The notes under the pieces are model-generated. The model saw only the letters and a program-made list of their open reading frames with translations, made no database searches and was not told where the DNA came from. Below are positions 53,081-62,286 of a DNA stretch of 64,000 nt, one piece after another; position 1 is the stretch's first letter, and every line of letters starts with the position of its first letter. The DNA lies in contig JAKSTR010000003.1 in assembly GCA_024402495.1 (NCBI GenBank), positions 1 through 64,000 on the forward strand, given 5' to 3'. This DNA comes from Treponemataceae bacterium (GTDB taxonomy: Bacteria; Spirochaetota; Spirochaetia; Treponematales; Treponemataceae). The position numbers were made by a program, and so were the translations under genes.

Positions 53081-53878
53081 ATGTTACTTGCCGTGGATAT
53101 TGGAAATACAAACGTAGTTTTGGCGCTTTTTCATGACGAAGAAGTGGTGAACGAATGGCGCATTAACAGCGATACCAAGCGTACCGCCGACGAATATATT
53201 TCAATTTTGCTTTCGCTTTTCCGCGATGCCGGGGTGCGCCTTAGCGCAATTGATGAATCGGTGATGAGTACGGTTGTTCCGCAGCTTTTAGGTCCGTTTA
53301 TCAGGGTTATTGAACGTTTAACCGGCAAAAAACCGCTGGTTGTAAACGAAAGCATTTACTGCAAGCTGCCGGTTGAACCGCCGGTTACTGGCCGCCACGA
53401 AATTGGTACAGACCTTATCTGCAACGCGGTGGAAGCTTACAGCCTTTATAAAAAATCGTGCATTGTTGTAGATTTTGGTACGGCGCTTACTTTTACCGCC
53501 ATCAACGACCAGGGAAATATTGAAGGCGTTGCAATTACGCCCGGACTTGGCACGGCGGTTACATCGCTTTTTTCAAATGCGGCGCAGCTGCCTTCTGTTC
53601 CGCTGGAAGCACCGCCTTCAAGCCTTGGTACAAACACAATTCATTCTATTCAGGCGGGAATTGTTTTGGGTTATAAGGGTTTGGTAGAATCGCTGATTGG
53701 AAGAATGAAAGACGATTTGCACGATAAAAACGGCACGGAACCGGCTGAAATACACGTGGTTGCAACCGGAGGCTTAAACAGTGTTTTAAAGCCTATTACC
53801 GACGTTTTTTCTCACGTAGACAAGCAGCTTACATTAAAAGGTTTGCGCCGCATTGCCCGGATTGTAAAAGAAAATTAA
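53081..53878 (+). CDS. coaX: Type III pantothenate kinase
   Basis: A 265-aa ASKHA-fold kinase, the first step of coenzyme A synthesis. LAVDIGNTNVVLALF (phosphate 1), GRHEIGTDLICNAVEAY and VVDFGTALTFTAIN (phosphate 2) are canonical. The ATG at 53081, with GGAG at 53071-53074 six nt before it, is preferred over an ATG 12 nt upstream; the open frame extends a further 135 nt without support. Type III enzymes need a monovalent cation and resist CoA feedback. Confidence 0.95.
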   Translation: MLLAVDIGNTNVVLALFHDEEVVNEWRINSDTKRTADEYISILLSLFRDAGVRLSAIDESVMSTVVPQLLGPFIRVIERLTGKKPLVVNESIYCKLPVEPPVTGRHEIGTDLICNAVEAYSLYKKSCIVVDFGTALTFTAINDQGNIEGVAITPGLGTAVTSLFSNAAQLPSVPLEAPPSSLGTNTIHSIQAGIVLGYKGLVESLIGRMKDDLHDKNGTEPAEIHVVATGGLNSVLKPITDVFSHVDKQLTLKGLRRIARIVKEN

Positions 53879-53929
53879 AGCGGGTTTTATCTGCTTTCAA
53901 TTGAAAGATTAAACGCTTCAAAATCATAT

Positions 53930-53997
53930 AAAAAAAGCTGGTTTGTATTATTTTTCATAATTTAATTTGAAATTTTAATACAAACTGGCTTTTTTGT
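53930..53997. terminator. Long-stem terminator between coaX and neuB
   Basis: AAAAAGCTGGTTTGTATTA pairs with TAATACAAACTGGCTTTTT, with two wobble pairs, around a 25-base AT-rich loop. coaX and neuB converge here. Confidence 0.82.
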
Positions 53998-54022
53998 TTT
54001 CTTCGCGCCGGGCTGTTAGCTT

Positions 54023-55240
54023 TTATTTTTCAAGTTTTTTCATTGATTTTATTAAAAGCCCGGTTTTGGGCAGTTTTATTTTAGGATTTTTTATAATTTC
54101 TGCCGGTTTTTGTTTTATCGTTTCGTCTGTAATTGTCAAATGGTTCCAGTTTAAGCCTTCTCCGGCTTTTGCGTCTTTGGTCAAAAACGAACCGATAACC
54201 TGGTCTATGTAATGCGGCTCTATCCCCGGTTCAAGCACTTTTTCGGTGCGCAAAATTGCAACATCGTCGCTGGTAATTTTCTGTCCCTGCTGCATATCGC
54301 GCAAAAAGTGAATTGAACGGTTTGTGCGTGTGTAATTTGCTTCTTCGCTTTTGGCAAGGCGTTTTATGCCGTCTCCAAGGCATTTGCTTACAGTTTCGCT
54401 GCCAAACCGTTCACTTAATTCAAGTATCACTTCCGATTTTGGCATGTTTTCGGCTTTGCGCACAGCTTTTACCATTTTTTCAAAATCGTCTGGCGGCAGG
54501 GCAACCGGGTCATCAAGACCGCCGGCATTTTTATCAAGACAAATGTGTTTTTCTATGATACAGGCGCCGCTTGCAGTTGCCAGAACAGGCACTAAAATCG
54601 GGTCGAGGCTGTGGTCGCTTACGCCGCAGCTGATGCCAAAAATTGCGCTCAAATTTTCTAGCAGGCGCAGATTGTAATCTGTTGCTGGGGCAGGGTAACT
54701 TGTTACGCAATGCAAAAGTGCAATTTCGCTTTTGTTTCTGCCCTGCTGGGCGGTTTCAATTGTTTCCAGCGCCTTTTCAATATCTTTCAGTTTGCTTACA
54801 CCACTAGACAGAATTAAAGGTGTTTCGCCGCAGTGGCTTGCAATGTGTGATAAAAGCGGGGTGTGGTTTAATTCCGGCGAAGCAATTTTTACGGCGAAAG
54901 GGCGCATTGCCATTAAATCGTTAAAACTTTCTATGCCGAAAGGCGAAGCGCAGAACCCTACGCCGCAGGTCTGGCAGTAATCCTTGCATTTATAAAAAAA
55001 GTTTTTTGGTACTTCAAGTTCCTTAAAACGGTCGTAAAGGCGAATTTTTCCGCCGGGCAAATCAACAAAACCAGTTTCCGGGTGAAGAATTTCTTCTGCA
55101 TATACAATTTGAAATTTTACGCAATCCGCGCCGGCAGCAGCTGCCGCATCGATAAGTTTTTGGGCTTCTTCAAAAGAACCGCCGTGGGCAGTTCCAACTT
55201 CTGCAATAATAAAAGGGTGACCCGCTTGAAAAATATTCAT
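54023..55240 (-). CDS. neuB: Nonulosonic-acid synthase (NeuB family)
   Basis: A 405-aa enzyme condensing PEP with a 6-carbon N-acyl amino sugar to give a sialic, legionaminic or pseudaminic acid. It has a TIM-barrel NeuB domain: FIIAEVGTAHGGSFEEAQKLI, ADCVKFQIVYAEEI, VKIASPELNHTPLL, ILSSGVSKLKDIEKAL and IIEKHICLDKN. A C-terminal SAF (antifreeze-like) domain (RSIHFLRDMQQGQKITSDDVAI) follows. Which sugar it makes cannot be read. It supplies the donor that MAF proteins (23736-26940) usually use. No neuA or neuC is in the window. Confidence 0.92.
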   Translation of the reverse strand: MNIFQAGHPFIIAEVGTAHGGSFEEAQKLIDAAAAAGADCVKFQIVYAEEILHPETGFVDLPGGKIRLYDRFKELEVPKNFFYKCKDYCQTCGVGFCASPFGIESFNDLMAMRPFAVKIASPELNHTPLLSHIASHCGETPLILSSGVSKLKDIEKALETIETAQQGRNKSEIALLHCVTSYPAPATDYNLRLLENLSAIFGISCGVSDHSLDPILVPVLATASGACIIEKHICLDKNAGGLDDPVALPPDDFEKMVKAVRKAENMPKSEVILELSERFGSETVSKCLGDGIKRLAKSEEANYTRTNRSIHFLRDMQQGQKITSDDVAILRTEKVLEPGIEPHYIDQVIGSFLTKDAKAGEGLNWNHLTITDETIKQKPAEIIKNPKIKLPKTGLLIKSMKKLEK

Positions 55241-55414
55241 ACTTATTTATCGGTAAGTTTTTAAATTTGAGCTTAACTATGTACACTTTCAGTTGCAGAC
55301 ATGGGCTTTGTTTGCCGTTTGCTGTATTTTTTCGCATATTGACGCATTTTTTTTATTTTGTTAAACTTAAACATACTATTCGCAGTTATACGCATTCAAT
55401 TATAAGGAGACATC

Positions 55415-56155
55415 ATGTCAGGACATAGTAAATGGGCAACCATTAAACACGCCAAAGGCGCAGCCGACGCAAAACGCGGTCAGTTGTTTACCAAATTCAT
55501 TAAGGAAATTTCAATTGCTGCAAGAATGGGCGGCGGTGACCCTAACGCAAACCCTCGTTTGAGAACTGCTATTCTTAAAGCTCGTGCAGCTAACATGCCA
55601 AAAGACAACATCGAACGTGCCATTAAAAAAGGTACAGGTGAACTTGGCGCAACAGTTTACGAAGAACTTGTTTACGAAGGATTTGGACCAGGCGGAGTTG
55701 CTATTCTTGTTGAAGTTTTGACCGATAACAAAAACCGTGCTGCTGCAAACGTACGCAACATTTTCAATAAAACAGGCGGAAACATGGGTGTTTCTGGTTC
55801 TGTTGCTCGTATGTTTACACGTCAGGGCGTTATTGAATACGATGCATCTGCTGTAAGCGAAGATGAAATTATGGAAGTTGCACTTGAAAACGGTGCACAG
55901 GATGTTGTAAGCGAAGACGGTGTTATCACTGTTACAACAGATCCTAACGATTTTGCTTCTTGTCTTGAAGCTTTGCAGGAAAAAGGTTTTGAATCAGTTT
56001 CTGCAGCCGTTTCAATGGTTCCTTCTTCTTACCAGGCAATTGATGCTGAAACAGCCCGCAAATGTGACAAACTTACTGACAAACTCGAAGAAGACGACGA
56101 TGTTCAGAACGTTTACACCAACATTGAATATCCTGATGGATATGAAGCTGAGTAA
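55415..56155 (+). CDS. yebC: YebC/PmpR-family regulator / translation factor
   Basis: A 246-aa protein starting SGHSKWATIKHAKGAADAKRG, the invariant YebC opening, and with AANMPKDNIERAIKKGTGEL and YEGFGPGGVAILVEVLTDNKN. YebC proteins act as DNA-binding regulators and, by more recent work on YebC and YeeI-type members, in resolving polyproline stalls. AAGGAG precedes the ATG. ruvC follows within a few bases. Confidence 0.97.
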   Translation: MSGHSKWATIKHAKGAADAKRGQLFTKFIKEISIAARMGGGDPNANPRLRTAILKARAANMPKDNIERAIKKGTGELGATVYEELVYEGFGPGGVAILVEVLTDNKNRAAANVRNIFNKTGGNMGVSGSVARMFTRQGVIEYDASAVSEDEIMEVALENGAQDVVSEDGVITVTTDPNDFASCLEALQEKGFESVSAAVSMVPSSYQAIDAETARKCDKLTDKLEEDDDVQNVYTNIEYPDGYEAE

Positions 56156-56158
56156 TCT

Positions 56159-56788
56159 TTGAAAAAGACTGATGACGGCGGTAAAATGCCGTCAAATGAA
56201 GCTTTTTTGACACTGCCCAAAGCAAACTGCGATAATTCCGCGGCAAGTTTGGGCAGTTCGTCTTTTAAAGCAGAAGAAAAAAATAATGTTTCAAATAAAA
56301 AGCGCCGCATTTTGGGTATAGACCCCGGTTTAGCCAGTACTGGCTGGGGTATTGTCGATATTCAGGGTAACAGAATGGTTCACGTTGCCCACGGCGTAAT
56401 TGAAACCGCCGCAAAAGAAAACCACCAGATACGTTTGCTGGCAATTTATAACAATCTTTTGGCAGTATTGCGCCGCTTTGAACCTACGGAAGCCGGTATG
56501 GAGTCTTTGTATTTTGCAAAAAACGTAACGTCCGGGCTGGCTGTTGCTGAGGCGCGCGGTGTTATAATTCTTTGTTTGGCGCAAAATACCGTACCATTGG
56601 CAGAATATTCGCCGCTTTCCATAAAGCAGTGCGTTGTAGGTTCTGCCCGCGCCGAAAAAAAACACGTACAGCAGTATGTTAAGCTGTTGCTTGGTTTGCC
56701 GCAAATACCAAAACCAGACCACGCCGCCGACGCTTTAGCCGCGGCAATTACGCATTTTAATTCCGGGGTAGTTTTACCAAGCTTGTAA
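56159..56788 (+). CDS. ruvC: Holliday-junction resolvase RuvC with N-terminal extension
   Basis: The canonical enzyme starts at RRILGIDPGLASTGWGI and includes GMESLYFAKN (catalytic Glu) and KPDHAADALAAAI (two catalytic Asp), about 160 residues. It is preceded by about 49 polar, Ser/Asn/Lys-rich residues in frame with no canonical start nearer the domain. The start is uncertain: a TTG at 56159, 3 nt after the yebC stop, has GAG 6 nt upstream; an ATG at 56186 lies inside the hairpin at 56174-56193. ruvAB is not adjacent. The protein cleaves recombination intermediates. Confidence 0.92.
   Translation: MKKTDDGGKMPSNEAFLTLPKANCDNSAASLGSSSFKAEEKNNVSNKKRRILGIDPGLASTGWGIVDIQGNRMVHVAHGVIETAAKENHQIRLLAIYNNLLAVLRRFEPTEAGMESLYFAKNVTSGLAVAEARGVIILCLAQNTVPLAEYSPLSIKQCVVGSARAEKKHVQQYVKLLLGLPQIPKPDHAADALAAAITHFNSGVVLPSL
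56174..56193 (+). other. Hairpin enclosing an alternative ruvC start
   Basis: GACGGC at 56174-56179 pairs with GCCGTC at 56188-56193 around GGTAAAAT. The ATG at 56186 sits at the base of the loop, so the hairpin could hide it. A T-run, CTTTTTTG, lies 12 bases beyond, so weak termination is another reading. Confidence 0.5.
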
Positions 56789-56963
56789 AGTGAAGTGCAG
56801 ACAGCGCTTTAAAAGCAGATGGAAATTTTTACCGGAACCGGTTCGTTAAAAAATTCAATTGAAAATAAATTAAGATTAAAAGTTAGGCTGAAATATATTG
56901 GGCTGGTATGTTGACGCTAAAAGATTGTCTTCGCCGTGTCTATGATTCGTTTTAAACCATAAA

Positions 56964-57010
56964 TAAAAAAGCGCAATTTTTGATTATTTTCAAAAATTGC
57001 GCTTTTTTTT
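56964..57010. terminator. Bidirectional terminator between ruvC and GH3 genes
   Basis: AAAAAAGCGCAATTTTTGA pairs with TCAAAAATTGCGCTTTTTT around a short T-rich loop. The preceding 170 bp after ruvC (56789-56960) hold no gene. Confidence 0.92.
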
Positions 57011-57092
57011 GCTATAACTTCAAATGCCAAATCATCTGAACAGGATTTTTTATATCGCGTCCTGTTCAGCTGTAAGAATTTGCTGCAAAATA

Positions 57093-59903
57093 TTAGTTTT
57101 CGTTGATTTTTTCAACATCAAACATTAATTTGGGGTCAATGTCTTTTAAGCGTTTCAGGCTGAACTGCTTAAGTTTAAGACCGTTTTGTGCAAAATACAG
57201 TTTTGCAACGGTGTAACGCGTAAAGAAAGGCAAATCTTTTTCAAGAGCAACCCATTCGCCGTTTGTACCGTTCCATGTAAAGCTTGCGGCAGAAACACCG
57301 TTTGCGCGCAATGTTACTGGTACCTGTGCAACAGAACCAGATTCGGTTTTGCCCACAATTTCGCCGTGGAACAGACCCGGTTTTGGTACGTCCAGCGCGA
57401 AAGAATACGAAGTTCCTTTCTGGCATTCAACATTCTGCAAATCGATAACAAATTCGTCTTCTACGGTGTAATAGGTAATATCTCCAACTTCGTCTTCGGC
57501 GGTATCCGGGCGGTTGATAATTTTTACAACTGTGCCACATTTCTGCAAACGCTTGTAGCTTTCAGATTTTGCAAGGAATGTAAGAATATTTTCTGCACAG
57601 CGCAAAAGTTCGGCACGTTCCAAAGAACCTTTTTCAAGGCTGGTAAGGGTGTTGTCGCCGTGGTTGTTTGCACTTGCGTCTGAACAAACCATGTAAAGAT
57701 CGTTCTGGGCTTTTACCATTGCGGCAAAATTGGTTTTGCTCGGCGCACCGTTTTCTTCGCTAAGGTTTGCCCACCAGTCTGTCATTACAATGCCTTTAAA
57801 TCCCCATTCGTTGCGCAAAATCTGGGTGTTAAGGTCGTAGTTTGAACCTGTCCAGGTTCCGTTTACAGAACCGTAAGTTGTCATCATAACGTCGCCGCCG
57901 GCTTCTTTTACAAGAATTTCAAAGCCTTTAAGGTAAATTTCGCGCAACGCACGTTCACTGATAATTGAATCAATTTCCTGACGCTTAAGTTCCTGATTGT
58001 TTCCGCAGAAATGTTTTGCAGAACCTGTAACACCGTAAGTATGCAATCCGCGAATAATTGCAGCGCCAAATTTACCGGTAATAAGCGGGTCTTCTGAAAA
58101 ATATTCAAAGTTGCGGCCGCAAAGCGGGTAGCGGTGAATGTTCATTCCCGGTCCAAGCAAAATATCAACTTTGTTGTAAATCAATTCAAGGCTGGTAAAA
58201 GTATAAAGCTTGGTAATAAGTTCCGGGTTGAACGTGCATGCCTGCATTGTGCCGTTCGGCATGCTGAACGCCTGATTTCCGCTGTCAAGACGCAATCCGC
58301 TTGGACCGTCGGTACAGCAGCCGCAAGGTACGCCCAAACTTTGCAAATGCTTGTTTACGCCGCCAAAAGCTGCGGCTGTACCTGGGGTAACTTTCGGGCT
58401 GCCCATACCTTCGCCGCGGACGATGCTGGACAAATCATCGTTGCTGAGGGTACTTAAAAACTGCCGGGCGGTTATTTTGCCTTCTGCAAAATCGCTGAAA
58501 GTATAAGAACTGCTTGTGTTTTCTTCTATTTTATAAGAATTTTTCAAAGCTTCCAAAGCTTCTGCACGGTGTTTTACCTGCAAATTTGGTGTAGTTTTCA
58601 GCAATTCTTTGCTAACTTCAAATTTGTCGCCTTTTTGAACAGGTACGAAGCGTTCAAAATCAACCTGCGGTGTCAAAGCCTGACTCAGTTTTTCTGTAAC
58701 GATGGTCAGGGCAAGGTCGAAGCTGCCGGCAAAATCGATATTTTTTACATCGCTTCCGGAATAGAAATTGTATTTTCCGGCTTCCAAAACCATGCAGCTT
58801 TTGTTTCCGGTTTTGCCGGTATCGTCAAAACTTGCCAAATCGTTGAGTTTTACGCAAATATTCAAAATCTGGCTTTCGTTTGGCTTTAATTCTGCGGTTT
58901 TTGCAAAAGAACACAATACAAGTTTCGGTTTTCCCAATTTTCCCTGCGGCTGGTTTGCAAAAATTAAAACGCTGTGTTTGCCTGCAAAGCTGCCTGTATT
59001 TGTAACTTTTACATCAAAAGTCACTTTCTGTCCGTCGCAGTTGAAGTTCTGGTTTTCTGTTTTAAAAGTTGAATAGCTTAAGCCGTAGCCGAATGGATAC
59101 AAAACTGCTTCCGGCGCAAAGGTTTCAAAATAACGGTATCCAACGTAAATATCTTCGCAATAAAAGTTGCGTTCTTCAGAACCAAAATTGGCAAAAGCAG
59201 GGTAGTCTTCGATTTTTTTTGCAATTGTGTCTGTTAAACGGCCGCTTGGGCAAACTTTGCCGCATAGCACGTCTGCTGTACCAAGCGCGCCAACCATACC
59301 GCCGTGCCATGCGTACAAAACTGCATCCGGCTTGTATTTGGCGATAAAATCCATGTTGATTGTGTTGCCAACGTTAAGAACAACTACCAGTTTTTTGAAA
59401 TTCTGGCGCAAAACGGCAAGAACTTCTTCTTCTGTTTTGCTTAAGCGGTAAGAACCTTCTTCGTCTTTGTTGTCTTGTTCTTCACCGGCGGTGCGGCCAA
59501 CAATATAAAGGGCTGTGTCTGTCTGGGCTGCAATTTTTTTTGCAAGTTCAGAACTTACAGGCATTTCTTCCTGACTCCAGGGTTCTGCTGCCCAGCCTAC
59601 GCCTTCGTCAAACGGATGTTCTTTTAACCATGCTGTATAAATGCTTTCCAGTTCTGCATTTAGCTCAACTGTACCAGTTTGTTTCAAAGCTTCCGGAATT
59701 GTGATGACGTGGTCAACGGCAACCATACCGCCAGAGCCGGTGCCGCTTTTGTAATAATTTGCCTGAATGCGGCCAAAAACTGCAAGTTTTGTACCTTTGC
59801 TGAAAGGCAAAACGCCGTTGTTTTCAATTAAAACAGTGCCTTCGGCAGCAACTGCCCGGGCTGTTTCGATGTATTCGTTCCAATCAAGTGTTTGTGTAGT
59901 CAT
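57093..59903 (-). CDS. GH3 beta-glucosidase with permuted domain order
   Basis: A 936-aa glycosidase. The domains run C-domain first (AAEGTVLIENNGVLPFSKGTKLAVFG), then an FnIII-like module (YPFGYGLSYSTFK), then the catalytic N-domain (LGPGMNIHRYPLCGRNFEYFSEDP, GSAKHFCGNNQE), and end in a further beta-sandwich. This order is known from rumen Butyrivibrio and Ruminococcus enzymes. The nucleophile is Asp709 in IVMTDWWAN. No signal peptide is present, so it acts in the cytoplasm on imported oligosaccharides, probably cellodextrins. Its promoter geometry is leaderless-like. No transporter is adjacent. Confidence 0.92.
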   Translation of the reverse strand: MTTQTLDWNEYIETARAVAAEGTVLIENNGVLPFSKGTKLAVFGRIQANYYKSGTGSGGMVAVDHVITIPEALKQTGTVELNAELESIYTAWLKEHPFDEGVGWAAEPWSQEEMPVSSELAKKIAAQTDTALYIVGRTAGEEQDNKDEEGSYRLSKTEEEVLAVLRQNFKKLVVVLNVGNTINMDFIAKYKPDAVLYAWHGGMVGALGTADVLCGKVCPSGRLTDTIAKKIEDYPAFANFGSEERNFYCEDIYVGYRYFETFAPEAVLYPFGYGLSYSTFKTENQNFNCDGQKVTFDVKVTNTGSFAGKHSVLIFANQPQGKLGKPKLVLCSFAKTAELKPNESQILNICVKLNDLASFDDTGKTGNKSCMVLEAGKYNFYSGSDVKNIDFAGSFDLALTIVTEKLSQALTPQVDFERFVPVQKGDKFEVSKELLKTTPNLQVKHRAEALEALKNSYKIEENTSSSYTFSDFAEGKITARQFLSTLSNDDLSSIVRGEGMGSPKVTPGTAAAFGGVNKHLQSLGVPCGCCTDGPSGLRLDSGNQAFSMPNGTMQACTFNPELITKLYTFTSLELIYNKVDILLGPGMNIHRYPLCGRNFEYFSEDPLITGKFGAAIIRGLHTYGVTGSAKHFCGNNQELKRQEIDSIISERALREIYLKGFEILVKEAGGDVMMTTYGSVNGTWTGSNYDLNTQILRNEWGFKGIVMTDWWANLSEENGAPSKTNFAAMVKAQNDLYMVCSDASANNHGDNTLTSLEKGSLERAELLRCAENILTFLAKSESYKRLQKCGTVVKIINRPDTAEDEVGDITYYTVEDEFVIDLQNVECQKGTSYSFALDVPKPGLFHGEIVGKTESGSVAQVPVTLRANGVSAASFTWNGTNGEWVALEKDLPFFTRYTVAKLYFAQNGLKLKQFSLKRLKDIDPKLMFDVEKINEN

Positions 59904-59909
59904 AGGCTC

Positions 59910-59938
59910 AACATACCAAAGAATTTTTAAACGCGCAA
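59910..59938 (-). promoter_or_regulatory. Putative GH3 promoter, extended -10
   Basis: On the minus strand, TTGCGC (59938-59933), 17 bp ending in TGG, TATGTT (59915-59910), 6 nt, then the ATG at 59903. The -35 box is weak, and the TGn before the -10 compensates. Confidence 0.5.
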
Positions 59939-60197
59939 TAACTATAGCATTTTTTTTAGCAATAAAATCGAAGGAAATTAAAAATATGACATTTTTTGAA
60001 AAATTTTGAGATAAAGGGATTTTTTTTGAAATTTTATGTATATTTTGTTTTTTGCATTATTGCCGGAGAAAATGTACCGCTATTGTTGCAATGAGAAATA
60101 TAAAAATGCAGCGTGCAATTTCAGTAAGAATAAAATATTCTGCGCTGTTTTGTACAAGGTTCGTTCATTAAGCCGCCGGGTTTATTATGCAGATAGA
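59939..60197. other. Intergenic region between GH3 and GT8 genes
   Basis: About 260 bp, AT-rich, with no recognised gene. Both neighbours are on the minus strand, so this is the region between the end of the glycosyltransferase operon and the GH3 promoter. Confidence 0.4.
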
Positions 60198-60220
60198 TAA
60201 AAACCGGAATGTATTTCCGG
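60198..60220 (-). terminator. Terminator of the glycosyltransferase operon
   Basis: On the minus strand, CCGGAA-ATACA-TTCCGG followed by TTTTT, 37 nt after the GT8 stop codon. The stem is short (6 bp) but GC-rich. Confidence 0.7.
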
Positions 60221-60257
60221 CAAGAACAAACGATACCTTGCATGCTTTAATCTGATT

Positions 60258-61133
60258 TCATTTATTTGAAGAAAAGATTTTCCTTATTTTTTTCTTCAGC
60301 CTGTATATTTTTCGTTCAAATGGCGTAAATCTGTCTAAATGTTTACAGCCGCCCATTTTTCGCCACTGGGTATAGTAATTTTCCCATTTTTCGTGGTTTA
60401 TGCCATTCCAAAACTTTGGCTGGGCAAAGGTATGCAAAATTTTATAATCCGGGCAAGATGGAATGTCACAAGGGCGCACGGAATAAATATTAAAAGCAAG
60501 CGGCGTGTATGATAATTTTTCGTCAGCCATAACCATTTGCAATATTGCCTGTTCTGGACACAAAATAAATGGTGCAAGCTCGTTTGTAAGCCGTATGCAT
60601 TCGGAATAAATTTTTTCTGCATTCTGGATTTTGTCGCTCAGTGCAAATAAATTCATGTGAATATTGGGTTCGTTCCAGTTGTACTGCGGATATTTTGTCT
60701 GGTCAAATTTGTCGTTAAATTGAAAACGAAAGTTGTCAGGTCCCTGACACATTTTTATGTAATTTTTGCCGCCAAAATCTGTAAGATTGCTCAAATCTTT
60801 GCAAATAAGTACGTCATAATCAGTCCAGATAACAGTTTCATATTCGTTCAGCAGTTTGAAGCATTCATATTTGCAAAAAACCATCGGGCTGAAATATTCC
60901 AAAACGTTTTTGTCAAAATTTTCAGGTTTTTCAAATGGCGATTTATAAAAAATAAAACGGCATGGCATTATTTTCTGCATTAACTGCTGGTCTTTTTTGC
61001 TGATGCCGTCGTGAAAAATTACCATTTCATCGGTGAGATTTGGATTTGTTTCTTTGATATTTAATGCCAGAACTGCCATTGCAGCAGCATCTTTTGCTGT
61101 ACCGCCTGTAACAATTGCCGTTTTTTTTGTCAT
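60258..61133 (-). CDS. Glycosyltransferase, GT8-like
   Basis: A 291-aa protein with a GT-A fold of the GT8 type. VIWTDYDVLICKDLSNLTD holds the metal-binding DxD (DYD), NIHMNLFALSD is the NAG-like acceptor block, and HTFAQPKFWNGINH matches the usual HFxGxxKPW motif. A basic C-tail (RLKKKIRKIFSSNK) suggests membrane contact. Its ATG overlaps the stop of the upstream GT2 gene by one base (TAATG), so the two are coupled. The sugar and acceptor are unknown; surface-glycan synthesis is likely from context. Confidence 0.85.
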   Translation of the reverse strand: MTKKTAIVTGGTAKDAAAMAVLALNIKETNPNLTDEMVIFHDGISKKDQQLMQKIMPCRFIFYKSPFEKPENFDKNVLEYFSPMVFCKYECFKLLNEYETVIWTDYDVLICKDLSNLTDFGGKNYIKMCQGPDNFRFQFNDKFDQTKYPQYNWNEPNIHMNLFALSDKIQNAEKIYSECIRLTNELAPFILCPEQAILQMVMADEKLSYTPLAFNIYSVRPCDIPSCPDYKILHTFAQPKFWNGINHEKWENYYTQWRKMGGCKHLDRFTPFERKIYRLKKKIRKIFSSNK

Positions 61134-62245
61134 TATTTAGTTTTTCCTTTTAAATTCTGCATAAAATTACTAAAATTGCGCAATGGTTTTGTTATTTTCC
61201 AGCTGGTTGAAGAATAAATCGTCTGCTGTTGGTCTTGTAAATAATCATCCAAAAGTCGCACGTTGTAAAAAAGAGCAGAAAAATCCTTATATTGGAAACC
61301 ATATAATTTATATAAAAGTTCCTGATGGTTGTCGGCACTAAGATATTCTATTAAAGTTCTAAAGCCCCAAACGGGCAAAAAACGGTTATGTGTTGCATCA
61401 AGGGCAATGCGCGCTAAAAAATACGGAATTGTTTCTGTTGTAGGTTCGCCATATTTTGTTGCCAGTTCACCAAAAATTTCTTTCAGTTTTTCAGGTGTTT
61501 TTATGCCTTTTACAAAATAGTTCAGTGCATGCGGCGTTTCTATTTCAATTCTTTTGGTTGCTTTTACATTATTGCTGCTCATGTGTCCGTTATTATCTGT
61601 TGGTATACGGTAACACAGTTTGCAGTTTTCCGCCCAGCAGCAGTTACCTGTCAGCAAAAGCTGAATGTGCATTATAAAATCCTGATGCTGATGAATACCG
61701 GCATCGAGCGGAAAAATTTTTTTTGCTGCACTTACAGGAAAAGCCATTCCAGGCGAAGTTAGAAAATTCCATTCTAAAAAAAGTCGTTTTAAAATAGCAT
61801 TGTTCGTTAATTTTGAAAAATCTTCATGCTGATTTTTGAATGAATCTGTTAAAATTCTGTCATTATCATCAACAGGAACAATTTTGGGATAAAAAACAGT
61901 GCAGCCCGGATTGTTTTCGATATAAGTTGCCAAGTTTTGTAAATAATCAGGCGCAAAGAAATCGTCAGAACCAATTATTATTATGTAATCACCACGAGAT
62001 TTTTCAAAAGCTTTGTTAAGATTTCCGTTTAATCCGCGGTTAAATTCATTTTGAACGAAAATAAGTTTTTTGTTATCAATTTCTTTGATTTTTTCTGCTG
62101 TTTTATCTGTAGAACAGTCATCTACGGCAATAACTTCAAATTTTTCATAATTTTGTTCCAATGCAGAAAAAATACATTTTTGCACGTGTGTTTCATGGTT
62201 AAAAGCAGGTATTAAAATTGAAAAAAAAGGCTTTTTATTAAACAT
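61133..62245 (-). CDS. Family 2 glycosyltransferase
   Basis: A 370-aa inverting glycosyltransferase. The GT2 start FFSILIPAFNHETHVQKCI, the AVDDCSTDKTAEKI strand, and YIIIIGSDDFFAPDYL with the DDF metal site are clear. MAFPVSAAKKIFPLDAGIHQHQDF covers the acceptor region. The C-terminus (residues 270-370) is a helical tail. It lies between the GT-D and GT8 genes in a minus-strand operon. Confidence 0.92.
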   Translation of the reverse strand: MFNKKPFFSILIPAFNHETHVQKCIFSALEQNYEKFEVIAVDDCSTDKTAEKIKEIDNKKLIFVQNEFNRGLNGNLNKAFEKSRGDYIIIIGSDDFFAPDYLQNLATYIENNPGCTVFYPKIVPVDDNDRILTDSFKNQHEDFSKLTNNAILKRLFLEWNFLTSPGMAFPVSAAKKIFPLDAGIHQHQDFIMHIQLLLTGNCCWAENCKLCYRIPTDNNGHMSSNNVKATKRIEIETPHALNYFVKGIKTPEKLKEIFGELATKYGEPTTETIPYFLARIALDATHNRFLPVWGFRTLIEYLSADNHQELLYKLYGFQYKDFSALFYNVRLLDDYLQDQQQTIYSSTSWKITKPLRNFSNFMQNLKGKTK

Positions 62246-62286
62246 ATAAGACTCAGCAAAAATTATATTATATACTGGTCATTTTT

